A stretch of 64,000 nt of DNA from Peromyscus leucopus (GCF_004664715.2 NC_051063.1:141921819-141985818), one strand, 5' to 3'; numbered from the stretch's first letter, positions 11,782-23,690 are shown. Numbers and translations are program-made. Notes: generated by a model from the sequence alone, not told the origin.

Positions 11782-13114
11782 ATCACACTTAAGACAGTTT
11801 GAGTTTCTAATCCCTTTACTGGTAGGAGGTTTGATCACATTGATAAAGTGTCACTATTTTTACTTGAACATTAGCATTCTTTATATTTACTGCGTATGAG
11901 ATTTCATGGTGCATGTGGTACAGAAGCCCCTTAGGCTCCCCTTTGGGATACACAGTAAGTGTCCCCCAGAACAGTCATGCCCTCCTCTTCCCTCTGCAGC
12001 CTCCTCCATCTTTCCTTTCCTGGATGTGGACTCTGAATCGTCTCACGTCTCTCTAGTGTGTCTCATAATACTGCCTGCTCCTAGAGCTCCTAGGCAAGGT
12101 TCGACTGAATTCAAAGCACAGCAAAATACTCTCTCCTCTGTAGTGTCTTCCAAATAATTCAAGAAGAAATTACCATTTTCTTGCTTGTAGCCACCCTGAG
12201 CTCCATAGTTACCTAGTATTATTATCATACTATGAGATGATTTAGTAACCGTCTCCTGAAATCAGAGAGTAAACAGGCTGTGGGGTATTTATTTTTTAAC
12301 CCAACAGTTCAGAAGGTACCTTAGGTAGTATATGACTTTGGATGTCTATTCACCTCAGATAGGGCACCAACAATAGCCCAAACAAAATCTTCTACCCTAG
12401 TTAGCTTGGTGAAGCAGTAAGTTTATTTGTTACTCATAGGAGCAAGGGTAAGGGATTACTGATAGGAACATGTGCGACTCAAAGCCAGCTGTATCACCAA
12501 AAAGCCCAGTTTAGCGTGAACAATACTTCATGAATCTCCAACTTGCAGACAGCTCCATTGAAAAGACTCCTCCTCTCCCCCAGAGATTGTTCACAGCTTG
12601 TATAAGACCAGAGATGAAACTTGAGAAAACCAAGTAGCTTTCTGAGCTTCTTGAATCTTTTAATTTTTTAAGTCACATGAGACTTCCTCCTCCCTCTGGG
12701 AGCAAATGTTTCAATACAGAGGAAGTAGCTACGCAGAACTGGGTCATAATAGGCTCTCAGAAAACCTACAATGTGTTTCTGTGACTGTAGGTAGCATGCA
12801 TCATGTGTAATTTATTTGTGTGTATGTGAGAGCCTGTGAACCCTGCAGGCAAGGCTCATCGCCAGAAGTATACGAATATGGAAGTATAATATTTGATAGA
12901 GGACACAAAGGAGCATCAGAAAGCAAAAACGGAAGGATACAGGTTTATGAAGATTTTCAACAGTCAAGGTAGATCCATTTTCCCTTTTCCTCATAAAATT
13001 GCAATGGTATTTAAAATGTATAGCTTAAAGGATTAGTTTGAAACAGATTTACTTATTCAAAGTGAAGATTGACTCAATCTTGAACTTTTATGAAATATGA
13101 GTATTATCTCAGTG
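11781..13114. other. 1.3 kb unique sequence
   Basis: No gene or clear repeat seen. Confidence 0.45.
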
Positions 13115-13212
13115 TGGCACATAAGTGTGACCCTAGCAGGCCTGAGGCTAATGCAGAATGATCACAAGTTCTAGGCCTGCCTGGCCTATGAAATAAAATG
13201 CTGTCAAAACCA
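13115..13212 (+). repeat. possible degraded B1/B4 SINE fragment
   Basis: 'caagttctaggcctgcctgg' followed by 'ctgtcaaaac' resembles the B1 segment ending in a CTGTCTCAAA-type tail. The upstream part is hardly recognisable. Confidence 0.4.
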
Positions 13213-14034
13213 TAAGCAAATGTATATGTATCTTTGTGTACATACATGTAGGCACATGTAAAATCTTAAAATGAGGAGTATGCATTATTTTTCTCCATCC
13301 AGGTAGGCATACTATTAAGGATTTGATTTCACTTGTTACTTTATTCTTATGAATAGACTGTATTGGGCAGTATGTTATTATTATTTGATGGTCAGATGCA
13401 CAGCTTCATAAGAAACTCTTTTTGTGGGGAGATACTGCTCAAAGGGAATTGAATTTTCATCCAGTAGGAGGGAGAACATGTGTTCGCTCTCACCTACCTG
13501 TTAAGACTGTCACCTTGGCAGTGGCAGATCAGTATATCGCATTTTTTTTTGTCTGAATGTCCTCTCAGCTTAAACTCTGTGTCATCCAGTTTTGTGAGCA
13601 AACACATAGCTGATTCAGACTGGAAGAGCTGAGAGAAGTGTGGATACAGGATGCAGGATGCAGGGCCGGTGTGCAAGCTCCTGAGGCCCTTCTGAGCATC
13701 GACTATATGTTATGATGAAATATTATGTTTTTGAGACAAAAATAAAATAAAAAAGATTCCCGGGTAGACTGAACACAAATATACTTGGGGGAACTTGAGC
13801 TTTACTGGGTCATGCTTCTGCAAAGAACAAAGAATGAATTATCTGAAAAAAAATAAAGAAGACACAAGTCTCCTTCAGTGCTCCCTATAGCTTCCCACTT
13901 CTGGCATAGAAGAACATCGTAAAACATCCAGGGATCAGCAGACAGTAGGCTGTGCCTGATGCACAGCCCACTTACACAGTCGCCTCGAATCATGATTCTT
14001 CACTCAGCAGCACAGGCTTTCCCTTGCATCTACC
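13213..14034. other. unique sequence
   Basis: No gene or repeat recognised. Confidence 0.45.
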
Positions 14035-14140
14035 CTACTTACGTATGAAGGTTGTTGTGGAGATAAAACAAGCCTAATGTGCATGTGAGTGCTTCAAAAA
14101 GTATAAAGCACTATATAAACGTAAGATGTTATTGTAAAAG
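14035..14140 (+). repeat. MIR SINE 3' portion
   Basis: 'ggttgttgtggagataaaac' then a '...gtgagtgcttcaaaaa' and 'aaagcactatataaacgtaa' series. This reproduces the MIR end, where 'gttgtgaggattaaa' is followed by 'aagcgct' and 'tataaatgtaag'. Old mammalian element. Confidence 0.72.
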
Positions 14141-14615
14141 GGGAGCTTAAGACTATAGCATAAAAAGACTTGTTATAAAATAAAAGTGACTCTAGTCACT
14201 TATTTTTATGAGGCACTTTTCTCTCTTTGGAAAAATATAATTTACTAATTCAAGAGAGAGCTATTAATTTCTCAGTCCTTCACAGCCATTAACGCGGGAT
14301 GATGACTTCAATTCAGTTTACAAATGGAGTGGGCATACTGCAGGGGGATGCTACTCTCAGGTTACATATAAATGGAATTAAATTAAATTAATGAAAAGAG
14401 AAGGAAAGCATGTGTAGATAAACAACTAACTCATCTCCTAAGAGGCTCAATCAATGTCTGAAGTAAGATACTAGTTAAAATACATTAGCTGCATCGTATC
14501 GCCTTTCTAAGTTTTCTCCTGTGGTATTTGGGGATTATTTCTAAAATACTATTACTAATATTCATGGAGCAACTCTGTTAGCTACTTTTGCATAGCTGTG
14601 CACAAGACATTCAAA
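14141..14615. other. AT-rich unique sequence
   Basis: No gene or repeat recognised. Confidence 0.45.
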
Positions 14616-14616
14616 T

Positions 14617-14686
<70 letters not shown>

Positions 14687-14697
14687 AGAGAGAGAGA
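14616..14697. repeat. (AC)n(AG)n compound microsatellite
   Basis: Five AC units switch into about 37 AG units with two GGGAGA interruptions near the right end. Confidence 0.97.
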
Positions 14698-15124
14698 TTG
14701 ATTTGGTGCAGGTATGACTTTCAAAGTCATGCCCCTGGTGACCTTCTTCTTTCAGGTAAACCCCACCTTTTTAAGTTGCCACTGTCCACCAAAATTGTGT
14801 CATTAAGTTGAAAACCAAATATGTTCAATACATGAATGAATATGCATTTTATACTCAAACTATTATGAATTAAATAATCTCCAGGTTTTTAATTCAATGG
14901 AATTTTGCAAGCCCCTGATACACCTACTATAGTCTATCAAGGAAGAGACTTGATGATTTCCCAGTGTTTTCAAGACCCCCAGTACACACGATGTAACTAC
15001 AGAAAAGTTCTCTGCCTGAGCAATAGAAACTAACCCCATAGCAACAGGTGTATGTGAGCCAGCTTTTGTCACCCTAACCAACACCCCCCCCCGAAAAAAA
15101 AGGTTTTTCTTTGCCTCTGAAGGT
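14698..15124. other. unique sequence
   Basis: No gene. C-run followed by A-run at 15085-15103. Confidence 0.4.
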
Positions 15125-15312
15125 TTTACTCCAGGACTGATAACAGAACCACTTACCAGGATGGCCAGGAGGCAAATACATGAAAGGGGGGATGGGATTC
15201 TGCTGTCCTCTTCAGGAGCATGCTCACAATGACCTAATGCCCTCCTCCTGGGCACTACCTCAAAGCTGCCACCACCTTTCAGTAGCATCACCTGAGGACC
15301 AACCTTCTGAGA
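15125..15312 (+). repeat. ancient LTR-like interspersed repeat fragment
   Basis: The string 'acaatgacctaatgccctcc' and later 'gctgccaccacctttcagta', ending 'tcacctgaggaccaa', resembles a widespread old mammalian repeat with the pattern '..atgacctaatcacctccc..ccacctcctaatacc..'. Its family name is not certain. The long minus-strand frame across it (14863-15291) is therefore not a gene. Confidence 0.45.
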
Positions 15313-16267
15313 GATGCTTAGGATACTGACTACATCAAGACAGTTCTAAATAGATGGCAACATTCTTCTTGCTTTACATTTTAGACCAATAATCCATTAT
15401 TTTGTAATGTCCAAAATATGAGAGACTCAAGGTCTGGAATCTAAGGAAAGGAACGTCATTCTTTGCCGGTTTCACCTTGTTTAGTTTTATCTTTCCACCT
15501 GATGTTTACTGTGGACAGCACATCACCTGCAGTAGAGGAGAGGGAATTCCCTGAGGAGCCACAGGAAAGGATGCGAAGCTCGGTCACTTGGCTCTCTTCT
15601 GCATGAAAACGGGGTGGTCATACTTCAATTGTGAGTCCTACATGCTGCTTTGTAGAGTTCGTGTTTGTAAAGGGAGCAACACACTACCTCAAATGCAGCT
15701 TTTGTCAGCAGCACCACACTACAACTTTTCCCCTCAACATGTTAGGCACTGAACACTTCATAGGAAACTAACTCTTTCATTGATCAGTTGTAGAGCTATA
15801 AGGAAGACACTATCTCAGTTTTCTGGTGCATTGACAAAATAACATATCCCCAGATATGACATCCAAGTGAATTAAATTTATGAAGAGAAGTTACAAAAAA
15901 GGTAAGGTTTTACACTTAGGTTGCAGGCATCCAGTTTCTGAAAAACTGGTTGGAAGAAAATGTGGCTTAACAGTTGGGATGCCTATCAGCCTGTCTGTTT
16001 ATGCATTAATCTACAGCTAAAGCGGGAACTGCCTGGTGACTTAAATTAAACTGAAACATAATTTAAGTCACTAAAGAGCTGTGATTATAAAAATGGCATA
16101 CTTTTTTTTAGGGCTCCCTAAAACATTTGTCTGGAATAATCCCTCTGCACTCACACCTAATCAGACATACCTGGGAATATTTTTGTAGGGCAATTCTGGG
16201 TACCACGTTTCTGTAGGAAAAGACAGAAAAGCCCTTACAGAAGCTGCAACCACCACTAACTGTGTGT
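15313..16267. other. unique sequence
   Basis: No gene or repeat recognised. Confidence 0.45.
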
Positions 16268-16440
16268 CAAATCAGTGCTAAGCCTTTGTACAAATCATTT
16301 CCCCCGTCTCTCATGCCAGCTGTGGGAGTAACATGCCTGCCCTCAGGCATGGAGAGGTAAAGGACTTTCTCACAACCACTCAGTTAGCCATGGCTGAGGG
16401 GACAGAGAGCTCCAGAGCCATTGCTGCCAGCTGCCAGGCT
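16268..16440 (-). repeat. MIR SINE remnant
   Basis: The plus strand is an inverted MIR: 'agtgctaagcctttgtacaa' at about 16273, 'ggcatggagaggtaaaggac' at about 16346, then 'ctcacaaccactcagttagc'. These match the inverted MIR pattern 'gcgcttt..', 'gcacagagaggttaag', 'cacacagctag'. Confidence 0.68.
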
Positions 16441-16649
16441 GTTCTCTGTTCTGCTATTGACTGCTGTAGACACTACGGACTCGCTTACAGAAGACAGCTG
16501 TGAAAACAGGGGTCATCTGGCCTGGAGTCGAGAAGACTCCAGGGGAAGGCTGATGAAAACCGCCATATATGTGAACGTTAGTGAAGGTCAGTGGATAAGC
16601 CAATAGAACTGCATGGGCATTTGCCTTAAGTATTAAGTGACCCGTCACA

Positions 16650-16722
16650 GGAGAAAAGGAGGCAGGAGACAGGGATGGAGGAGTGGGGAAGAGGGAGAGA
16701 GAAAGGGAGGGAGGAGGGTACT
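16650..16722. repeat. purine-rich GA tract
   Basis: GGAGGA/GAGAGAAAGGGAGG low-complexity sequence, almost all purine on the plus strand. Confidence 0.9.
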
Positions 16723-17787
16723 CAGCACCAATTCCATCAAGATGTGCACACTTGAAAACTAGCTAGACTGGCTTTAGCATCTACCGGGCTCATGGTAGCT
16801 TGGGGACCTGGAGGAAGTGATTTAAAGGCTCCAGGCTCACTTCTTCTCTAATATGGGCCAGACAGCATTTGAATCAGAGAGTCCATAATAACTGGGCTAT
16901 TGTATTGTCCCCCAGTAATAGTGGTAGAAGTGCTCCAGGCATTACGATTAACCCAACTAAGTTTGGCAAGTTTGTCTCCCCACTGCCCTCAGCTGCATGG
17001 GTGATGTACGGTGTGGCGGAGAGACTGACAGGAGCAGGTGCCAAGTGGTTTTGAAAGTTGTCTGTAGTGAGGCTTAGGAGCCCTAGGCAGCTCCCCTGAT
17101 GGCATGCCATGCTGTTAACCAGCACCTTTACCAGAAAGCGACATTACCTTTGCCTTTTCCTGAGCCATCGACTATTTAGGAAGTCTTCTTTGACTTTTCC
17201 AAAGATAAGTCTGATTTCTTGAAATAGACAGTTTTCATAAAATCTGTCTTTAACCTCAGCAGGAAACCGTCTCTAAGCAGGATAGCTGTGTCCACTTTCA
17301 GAAATCATTTTTGAAAGCATAAGTGAGTCAATTTGTCTGCTTGGTTCAACTGTGTTGTCTATGTCTCTTTTTATTCCTAACGGTTTTTATTGGAGTTGTA
17401 AGCTGCTCATTTTGGCAAAAATATTCACACATGTCTACAAGAAAGACTGTCAGTGTCCTTAGTGTTTAATCTGAGCATGAGAAAAAAAACATTGATTTAG
17501 TGACTGTTTTGGAGTCTGATAACTCTTTTAAATGGTTGTAACTTTTATTTTTTTCTCATTAATATCATGCTCCAGCTTTCCCACTGGATTGTCTAAGGCT
17601 TCCAGCAACCGGGTAGCTTCCAAGTGTTCACAGAGAACAAAATGGTGGGTTAGAAACTGTAAAACATCCAAATATTACCCAAAAAAAAAAAAAAGAAAAA
17701 TCTACATCTAATACATGTTTCATAAACCTGAAAATGTTTAAAGGTTTATAGCAAGCAAGTGAATATGCAATTAAGAAAAACTCATTT
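16723..17787. other. unique sequence
   Basis: No gene or repeat recognised apart from an A-run at 17679-17692. Confidence 0.45.
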
Positions 17788-17966
17788 GGGAGCTTGTAAG
17801 CTGGCTCACCAGGTGAAGGCACTTGCCTCCAATCCTTACCCCATGAGTTCAATCCCCAAGAGTCCACAGAGTAGGAGAGAACTGACTCCTACAAGTTGCC
17901 CTCTGATTGCAAGACACACATCATGCAAGTATATAACCCCTCACAATGCCCCAAATAAATAAATGT
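17788..17966 (+). repeat. B3 SINE
   Basis: tRNA-like head with 'ctggctcaccaggtgaaggc' and a B-box-like 'gagttcaatcc' near 17847. Then the B3-specific 'gagagaactgactcctacaa' (17875) and 'ttgccctctgattgcaagac', ending in 'aaataaataaatg'. Full-length or nearly so and moderately diverged. The Pol III boxes are part of the SINE, not a tRNA gene. Confidence 0.85.
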
Positions 17967-18689
17967 AAAATTTTACATTAAAATAAAAAGCATTTTATAA
18001 AGTTACAGGGGAATTTTATGTCATTCTAAATCACTCTTGCCTACTCCCTGGAGGGTCATTGATTGTGAAGTTGAAATAGAAGTAGCCTGGTTCCCTCTTC
18101 TCCTCTTTGAATCCAAAGGAGAAAAGTAGACCTCTTTAAAAAATATTAGAATGTGCATCTATAGTAACTTGTCTGAGAGATGCTTGAAAAGTTCACGCAG
18201 AATGTCCATCTCTGTTTTCCTCATTGAGAACTCTGGTGGAAAAGCACCAAATGCTACCTGCAAAAGCTACAACCACCTGGGCCAAATGGTTTAATATATC
18301 AAACTAACTAAGATCTAGAAATGAAGATGGGCTGGAAACCACTGAGATGGTAAAGCATGCAAATGCAGTCATTGAAGGGACACTTAGAAGGCTAAGAGCA
18401 TGACCAGGCAGACTGAATGCTCTGGAAAATCCCACAAAAGCACTAAGTGTTCATTTGGCCTGATCTCTCAGCTTGGAAAGACTAGAATTGGCTATGTTGA
18501 TTGTACCAGAACCAATCTGCGGAGACCAAGAGAGCTCATTGTTACTCAGGAAAATCTCTTCCAAACACTTTACAATCACGAACACAATATTTATGTACAA
18601 GAATAGATGAGAATACAAAATTCATCAGTATAAGAAGAAGCAACAAAGCACAAATGGAGGGAATTAGGGGTTGTCATACATTAAAAAAA
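17967..18689. other. mostly unique sequence, possibly the flank of an old L1
   Basis: No gene. The right half may belong to the same decayed L1 as the next entry but cannot be aligned by eye. Confidence 0.35.
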
Positions 18690-19060
18690 AAAACAGTAAC
18701 AATGAAACAGAAGTTAATCTTCCCTTATCAGTAATTTCTTTCTATGTAAATGGATTAAACTCTACAATAAAAGAGAAAACAAAGATCAAAATAAACAAGA
18801 AACAAATAAAACAAACATGACCTGACTTCATATTTCCTACAAAAGATGCATTTTAGACCTAAAGAAATGTTAACACTTAGATAATATAAAAATATATTCC
18901 ATGCAAATTATAGCAAAAGGAGATTGAAGTAGATATGCTATCAATAAAATATAGTTTAATAAAAAAAAGCTAAGAAGCAAAATAAATTACATACTAATAA
19001 GAGGATTAAGTCATCGTGAAGATACACCAATTACCAGCATATACTTACCAAACAGCAAAG
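18690..19060 (+). repeat. ancient L1 remnant, endonuclease-coding region
   Basis: 'tatgtaaatggattaaactc' at about 18743 corresponds to the conserved N-terminal start of L1 ORF2 (reading ..VNGLNS). It is followed by a 'cctacaaaagatgcatttta' segment, 'atattccatgcaaatta' at about 18893 and 'aagaggattaagtcatcgtg', in the same order as in the L1 endonuclease domain. Stops and frameshifts are frequent, so this is a dead copy. Confidence 0.6.
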
Positions 19061-19910
19061 GTCCAGTTGAGCAAGCAAGCACTGTTAAAACTGGATGGAG
19101 AAGAGGTTCTACAGCTAATAGTCGGAAACTTCTAAACCTAACTTTCAATGGATCTCCCTGTTTCCTCACTGCCAATCGAGCAAATCCCTTTACACTCTAT
19201 TTCTCTTATCTTACGCTTTCCTTTTATTTCACATTTGTTCATTTTCTACTTTTCTTCTAGTCACTAATATCTATTACGATTAGGATATATTGCGTCACTT
19301 AAATTCTTACGAATTGGGGAAATTCCAGGGGCACTTGAAAACATGTATCTTGCTCCCGTTGGCAGAATGGTTTCTGTGTCTCTATTAAATATAATAATGC
19401 TCTTCAATCCCACCTCTCCTTATAGATGTCTATTTGAAAACATAATGAAATAAGCATACAGTACAAAGCCTACATTCTCCCCCAAACCTCTTCCTTTCAT
19501 AGTCATTCTTGAGTGGATAGACATGGAGAATGTAAAAAGATTAACATCAGTGGCAATGGGCAAAGGAGACATTTCTTGGTCAGGCTGATTCTTCTACTAA
19601 GGATGATGTGGAGTCACCTACTAAAGCTAAGAAATAAGTTGGGTTGTTTCAGAAGGATGACAAAGGGGGAAATTCACCAAATGTTGCTATGTGAAAGCAG
19701 CTGAGACCAATATTGAGGGTAGTTGGAGCTTAGGAATGATTGCCACATCTTTTATAAGGCAAATTTGAATACAACATGTTTACATATGTTACTTGGAAGT
19801 CATTCTTCTAATTGAAACTTTCCAAACCACCTGAATCATTGTTCATGATTTTACTTACTGTATGCTCTCATACACTTTAAAAAATTGGACTGTATAGAAT
19901 ATAACAAGTA
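19061..19910. other. unique sequence
   Basis: No gene or repeat recognised. Confidence 0.4.
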
Positions 19911-19920
19911 TTTAAAATTA

Positions 19921-21045
19921 TTCTGTTTCCAACACCTGAATCTCCCTGGGGAGGAGAAATAGAAGAGATTTCATGAGTGGACCGAGGGCAGGTTGGGATA
20001 GAAACATGAGGGACCAGATTGTGGGGGTACTGTAAAAGATTACTGGGAAAAGGGGGCGGGGAGCATTTCTTTGTCAGGTAAAAGCCTGGCACAAGGGAGT
20101 ATCCCAGGAATACAAAGACGACTCCAGCTAAGACTCCTAGCAATAACAGACACATACCCTGAACTGGCAACTCCTGTGACCAGATTGGTGCCTAGCCCAA
20201 CTGTCATTAGAGAGGTGCCATCGTGCAATTGATGCAAACAAATGCTGCCCACAGTCAAATATTAGACAGAGTTCAGAGAATCCAGCAGAAGAGGGGGAGA
20301 AAGGATTGTAGAAGTCAAAGTGGTCAAAGACATTATAAGAAAACTCACAGATTCAACTACCTGGGTTCACAGGGGCTCATAGAGACTGAACCAACAACCA
20401 GGGGGCCTGCATGGGACTAACCTAGGCACTCTGCATATATGTCACAGTTGTGTAGCTTGGTCCTCTCGTGGGACTCCTAACAGTGGGAACTGTGTAAGTA
20501 TAGGTGGGGTGACCAAACTAAAGATGATGGGAAGGAGAAAGGCAGAGTCAGGAGTTGCCAGCCAGATGCAGAGGGAGCAGGAGATAAATGTGCCATGCTA
20601 ATACCACCACATGACAGAGCATAAATAAGGAATATGGGTTAACTTAGAATATAAGAATTAGCCAATAATAAGCTTGAGATACTAGCTGAGCATTTATTAG
20701 TAATGTTATGCATCTGCGTGGTTATTTGGGAACTGGCAGATGGGAGAGAAATGTCCATGTATAGGGAACAGGGACTGTTTCTGACTCTCTTACTGGCTCT
20801 TGGGACCCACTCCTCATACTGTGTGGCCTTGCCAAGTCTTAATACATTGGGAGGTACTTAGTTGTACTGCAATTTGATATGGTGTGTTTTGATGATATCA
20901 GGGAGATCTGCCCTTTCCTAAACAGAAACAGAGGAGTGGACTGAGGGTAGGAACAGAGGGTTGTAGTGTAGGGGAGGGACTAGGAGAAGAGGAGAGAGGG
21001 GAAACTGCAGCCAGGTTGTAAAACAAGCATATAAATAAATTTATT
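19921..21045 (+). mobile_element. 5'-truncated Lx-type L1, 3' UTR only, with nested insertion
   Basis: Rodent L1 3'-UTR: 'ggagaaatagaagagatttc' near 19954, 'ctagcaataacagacacata' near 20136, 'gtgtagcttggtcctctcgt' near 20451, 'ctcttgggacccactcctca' near 20797, a G-rich stretch at 20935-21000 and an 'ataaataaatttatt' end. The 10-bp direct repeat tttaaaatta at 19911-19920 and 21046-21055 is an exact target-site duplication. The L1 sequence is interrupted at 20491-20763 by an unrelated element. No coding capacity. Confidence 0.85.
20491..20763. mobile_element. 273-bp element nested inside the L1 3' UTR
   Basis: The L1 3'-UTR text runs to 'ctcctaacagtgggaac' (ending 20490) and resumes at 'agggactgtttctgactctc' (20770). 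The intervening 273 bp are not L1. They are flanked by the identical hexamer gggaac (20485-20490 and 20764-20769), a target-site duplication size typical of LTR elements. The insert starts TGTGTAAG, holds 'gcataaataagg' (20620) and 'tgcgtggttatttgggaact' (20716). Similar sequence is remembered from cricetid genomes, but I cannot name the family; strand is undetermined. Confidence 0.65.
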
Positions 21046-21055
21046 TTTAAAATTA

Positions 21056-22002
21056 CCCCATTTCTATATTAGGCTAGAAATTAAAAACAGAAGCATTTGA
21101 AATATTCTAAAGAACAGAAAACTGCATGCATCCAGTACTTGGAATAGTTTTATTAATTAATGCAATCATCTGGGAGCTTTCTGGCAGACAGAATACACAG
21201 CATACCTACTAATTTCATATCAAGGGGTAGAGAGATGTTTGTGAGGGCAAAGCTATTTATTTTTCTGGTGCTAAGTATTCCGAGTGACAATACTGTCTAC
21301 AACTTCATCGGAGAGACATTAGGTAATACAGTGAGCGGTGACTTTAACTCTGATCTTCCAAAAGCACAAAGGAGTCCTTCAGAGGACAGTTCCTAGAGTA
21401 CCTTACTGCAAAAGCTGGCAGTGTGGTGTCCCATCTCAACTAGTCAAAGGCATTACTTGAGAAAGTGAAGATGATATTGCCCTCGTACCTGTAGTCCCAC
21501 AATTTCATTTAACATGGGACTAGAACTTGGGCATCCAGAGCAGGAGAGTGACTGCTAATCTATGTCATCAACCACTATTCTGTAATGTCTCAGATCTGTG
21601 GCCACCCTTTGGCAATACTCAATAGATGAACTTCTCATTGACTGTTCAGTCAGCCACCCACATAAATGTTAGGCAGTTCTCTAATTTATGTCATGGGTCT
21701 TCTGTTGTGCTTACTATGCTATTTTCCCATTGAAATAAAAAATGTATTACTATTTCTTCTCTGGAACATCAATAATACTTTATGATCATAATTTTTATTT
21801 CAAAAAATATTAATTGCATTTTAGTGGTTTTCATAGCACCTTTGATCCTTCCTAGGGTTTTAACTTTGCTCATTTTAGCATGTTGATCTATTTTTCTCTA
21901 TGAATTCTGCTTTCTAAAGTGAACTCTGTGTAGATAGGTATCATTCTTGTCCTTGACATCTTGTGTGTGCTTTGGGTTATGTGCATGTTTAGTCACCTAA
22001 TA
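21056..22002. other. unique AT-rich sequence
   Basis: No gene or repeat recognised. Confidence 0.45.
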
Positions 22003-22112
22003 GTTAGGTATTTGGGGGTAAGGTAGAGAGAGAACTGTGTTTCACATGTACCATTAACCCCTTTTCAATTTTTTATGATTTCTATGGGGCTTTGAATATT
22101 AAACAAATAAAA
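22003..22112 (+). repeat. direct repeat copy A (about 110 bp)
   Basis: Matches 22783-22892 over almost its full length: both begin 'gttaggtatttggggg' and both hold 'tttctatggggctttgaata' followed by AAATAAA-like sequence. Differences are scattered point changes and single-base gaps. It is either a local duplication or two copies of an unrecognised interspersed repeat. Confidence 0.85.
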
Positions 22113-22481
22113 ATGCCACACCCAGAAATGGGTGGAAACATACAGAATATATTAATAGCCTTCTCATAGGAAAGCACCATTTTACCTCTTGAGTGTGGGG
22201 ACATTCATTCCAAGATGGTATCATTGTACTCCACTTCATTACACTTTGTGAAAGAAAGCCATGGGAGACTTGACTGATAAAACCATCCATAAAGAGTTTC
22301 CAAAGTGTCACCACCAGAGGTGTCCATTCTGCTATTTCCTTTAGGAATAGCCCATGAGATCATTCTACTGATAGATTTGTGGCTCTCATCTTGTTTATCC
22401 TAATGCCATGTGACTTCAAACTATAGGAGAAGCAGTCTGTGTGATTTTGAATGCAATATTAGTTCTCCTTAATATGTCACA
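22113..22481. other. unique sequence between the repeat copies
   Basis: No gene recognised. A 71-codon minus-strand frame lies here without familiar features. Confidence 0.4.
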
Positions 22482-22493
22482 TAACATTAGTTC

Positions 22494-22648
22494 TTTTTTT
22501 TTTTTTTGAGACAGGTTTTCTCTGTGTAGCTTTGCAACTTTTCCTGGAACTCACTTGGTAGCCCAGGCTGGCTTCGAACTCACAGAGATCCGCCTGCCTC
22601 TGCCTTCCCGAGTGCTGGGATTAAAGGAGTGCACCACCACCGCCCGGC
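22494..22648 (-). repeat. B1 SINE, young, with perfect target-site duplication
   Basis: The plus strand begins with a T-run, then 'gagacaggttttctctgtgt', 'cttcgaactcacagagatcc', 'ccgagtgctgggattaaagg' and ends 'accaccaccgcccggc', the full-length inverted B1. The 12-bp repeat taacattagttc occurs at 22482-22493 and 22649-22660. The high match to consensus and exact duplication make this one of the youngest insertions in the window. The 'tagctttgcaacttttcctg' variant and 'accaccgcccggc' end look cricetid. Confidence 0.95.
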
Positions 22649-22782
22649 TAACATTAGTTCGTAAGGTTGCCTAAACTAACCTATACTTCACACTCCTGTC
22701 ACACTCCTGTCTGACATTTCTAAGTGCTGGGATTTGTGGCACATATTCCTGTGCCTATCTTGAGATGCTTCTTCTAGTAGAA

Positions 22783-22892
22783 GTTAGGTATTTGGGGGCA
22801 AGGTAGAGTAAGGCTGTGCTTTACATGTTCATTGACCCTTTTTCAACTCATTTATGGTTTCTATGGGGCTTTGAATATTAAATAAATAAAGA
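22783..22892 (+). repeat. direct repeat copy B (about 110 bp)
   Basis: Second copy of the 22003-22112 segment, offset by 780 bp. The B1 insertion lies between the copies. Confidence 0.85.
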
Positions 22893-22905
22893 CTTAATTT
22901 AATGA

Positions 22906-22907
<2 letters not shown>

Positions 22908-22941
<34 letters not shown>
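22908..22941. repeat. (AC)17 microsatellite
   Basis: Pure AC run 15 bases after direct repeat copy B. Confidence 0.95.
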
Positions 22942-22943
<2 letters not shown>

Positions 22944-23611
22944 CTGGTGAGAAGTTTCCAAATCTGATTTTAAACATGACTGGATTTTACTTACAGAGTA
23001 ATGTAAAGGATTTATTCTATTGATTCATGAAGCTGAAAATGAACAAACCTAACATTTAAATTATGGTTTTCTGTAGCTGATATGTCTCTTCATAGCTCAT
23101 TGAGTATTTTGTAGAGTATAACTGCCTGTGCAGAAAAATCTTCATTCGGTGGTTTTTATATGGATCTTTTTATTTAGAAGAATAGTCATCAACTGTTTTT
23201 ACATTCAAACCTTCTGACAATTAAGTTTTATTTTTCAGATAATCTAAATTCCTTTTCTCTCCTGCAGGTACCTCTCATAACAATGATGCTTACAGTAATT
23301 TAACAGGGATTTTACATTTGTAGACGGTAAAAGGCTGTTAAGAGATGACACGCCATTTTAGTTTCACAGCCTGCAATCTCAGGATTTGATAAAGCTGCTC
23401 TTTGATCAGTTCCAGAGCACAAGACAAAACAGACACACACCTTCATTGTACAGGCTATGGGGATCTGCATCTTTAAGCTTACGTTCCTTGGTTGTCAGGC
23501 ACTTCCAAGACTGTCTAGGTCATCAGTTTAACAACACTGAGCAAGAAATGGTAGTTTATCAGTTTGTCTACTGTTCAGAATCAGCTACCTTATGATTGTG
23601 ATTTATTTTTT
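22942..23611. other. unique sequence
   Basis: No gene or repeat recognised. Confidence 0.4.
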
Positions 23612-23690
23612 ATTTTTTATTTTTCTGTAGTGCTAGAGATCAAAGCAAGGGTTCTGCCAAGTCCGGTAAGCATGCTAACACAACACTTCC
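23612..23690 (-). repeat. possible ID-type SINE, diverged
   Basis: 'gtgctagagatcaaagcaag' then 'ggtaagcatgctaacacaac' resembles an inverted ID element, whose inverted consensus has 'gtgctggggattgaaccca' and 'catgctaggcaagc'. Confidence 0.45.

Noticed and set aside
14863..15291. 142-codon minus-strand frame
   Set aside because: Its 5' part overlaps an old LTR-like repeat. The protein has no recognisable domain and there is no promoter or splice evidence.
18330..18400. Possible B2/ID head ('gatgggctggaaaccactga')
   Set aside because: A single short phrase without the B-box or the rest of the SINE.
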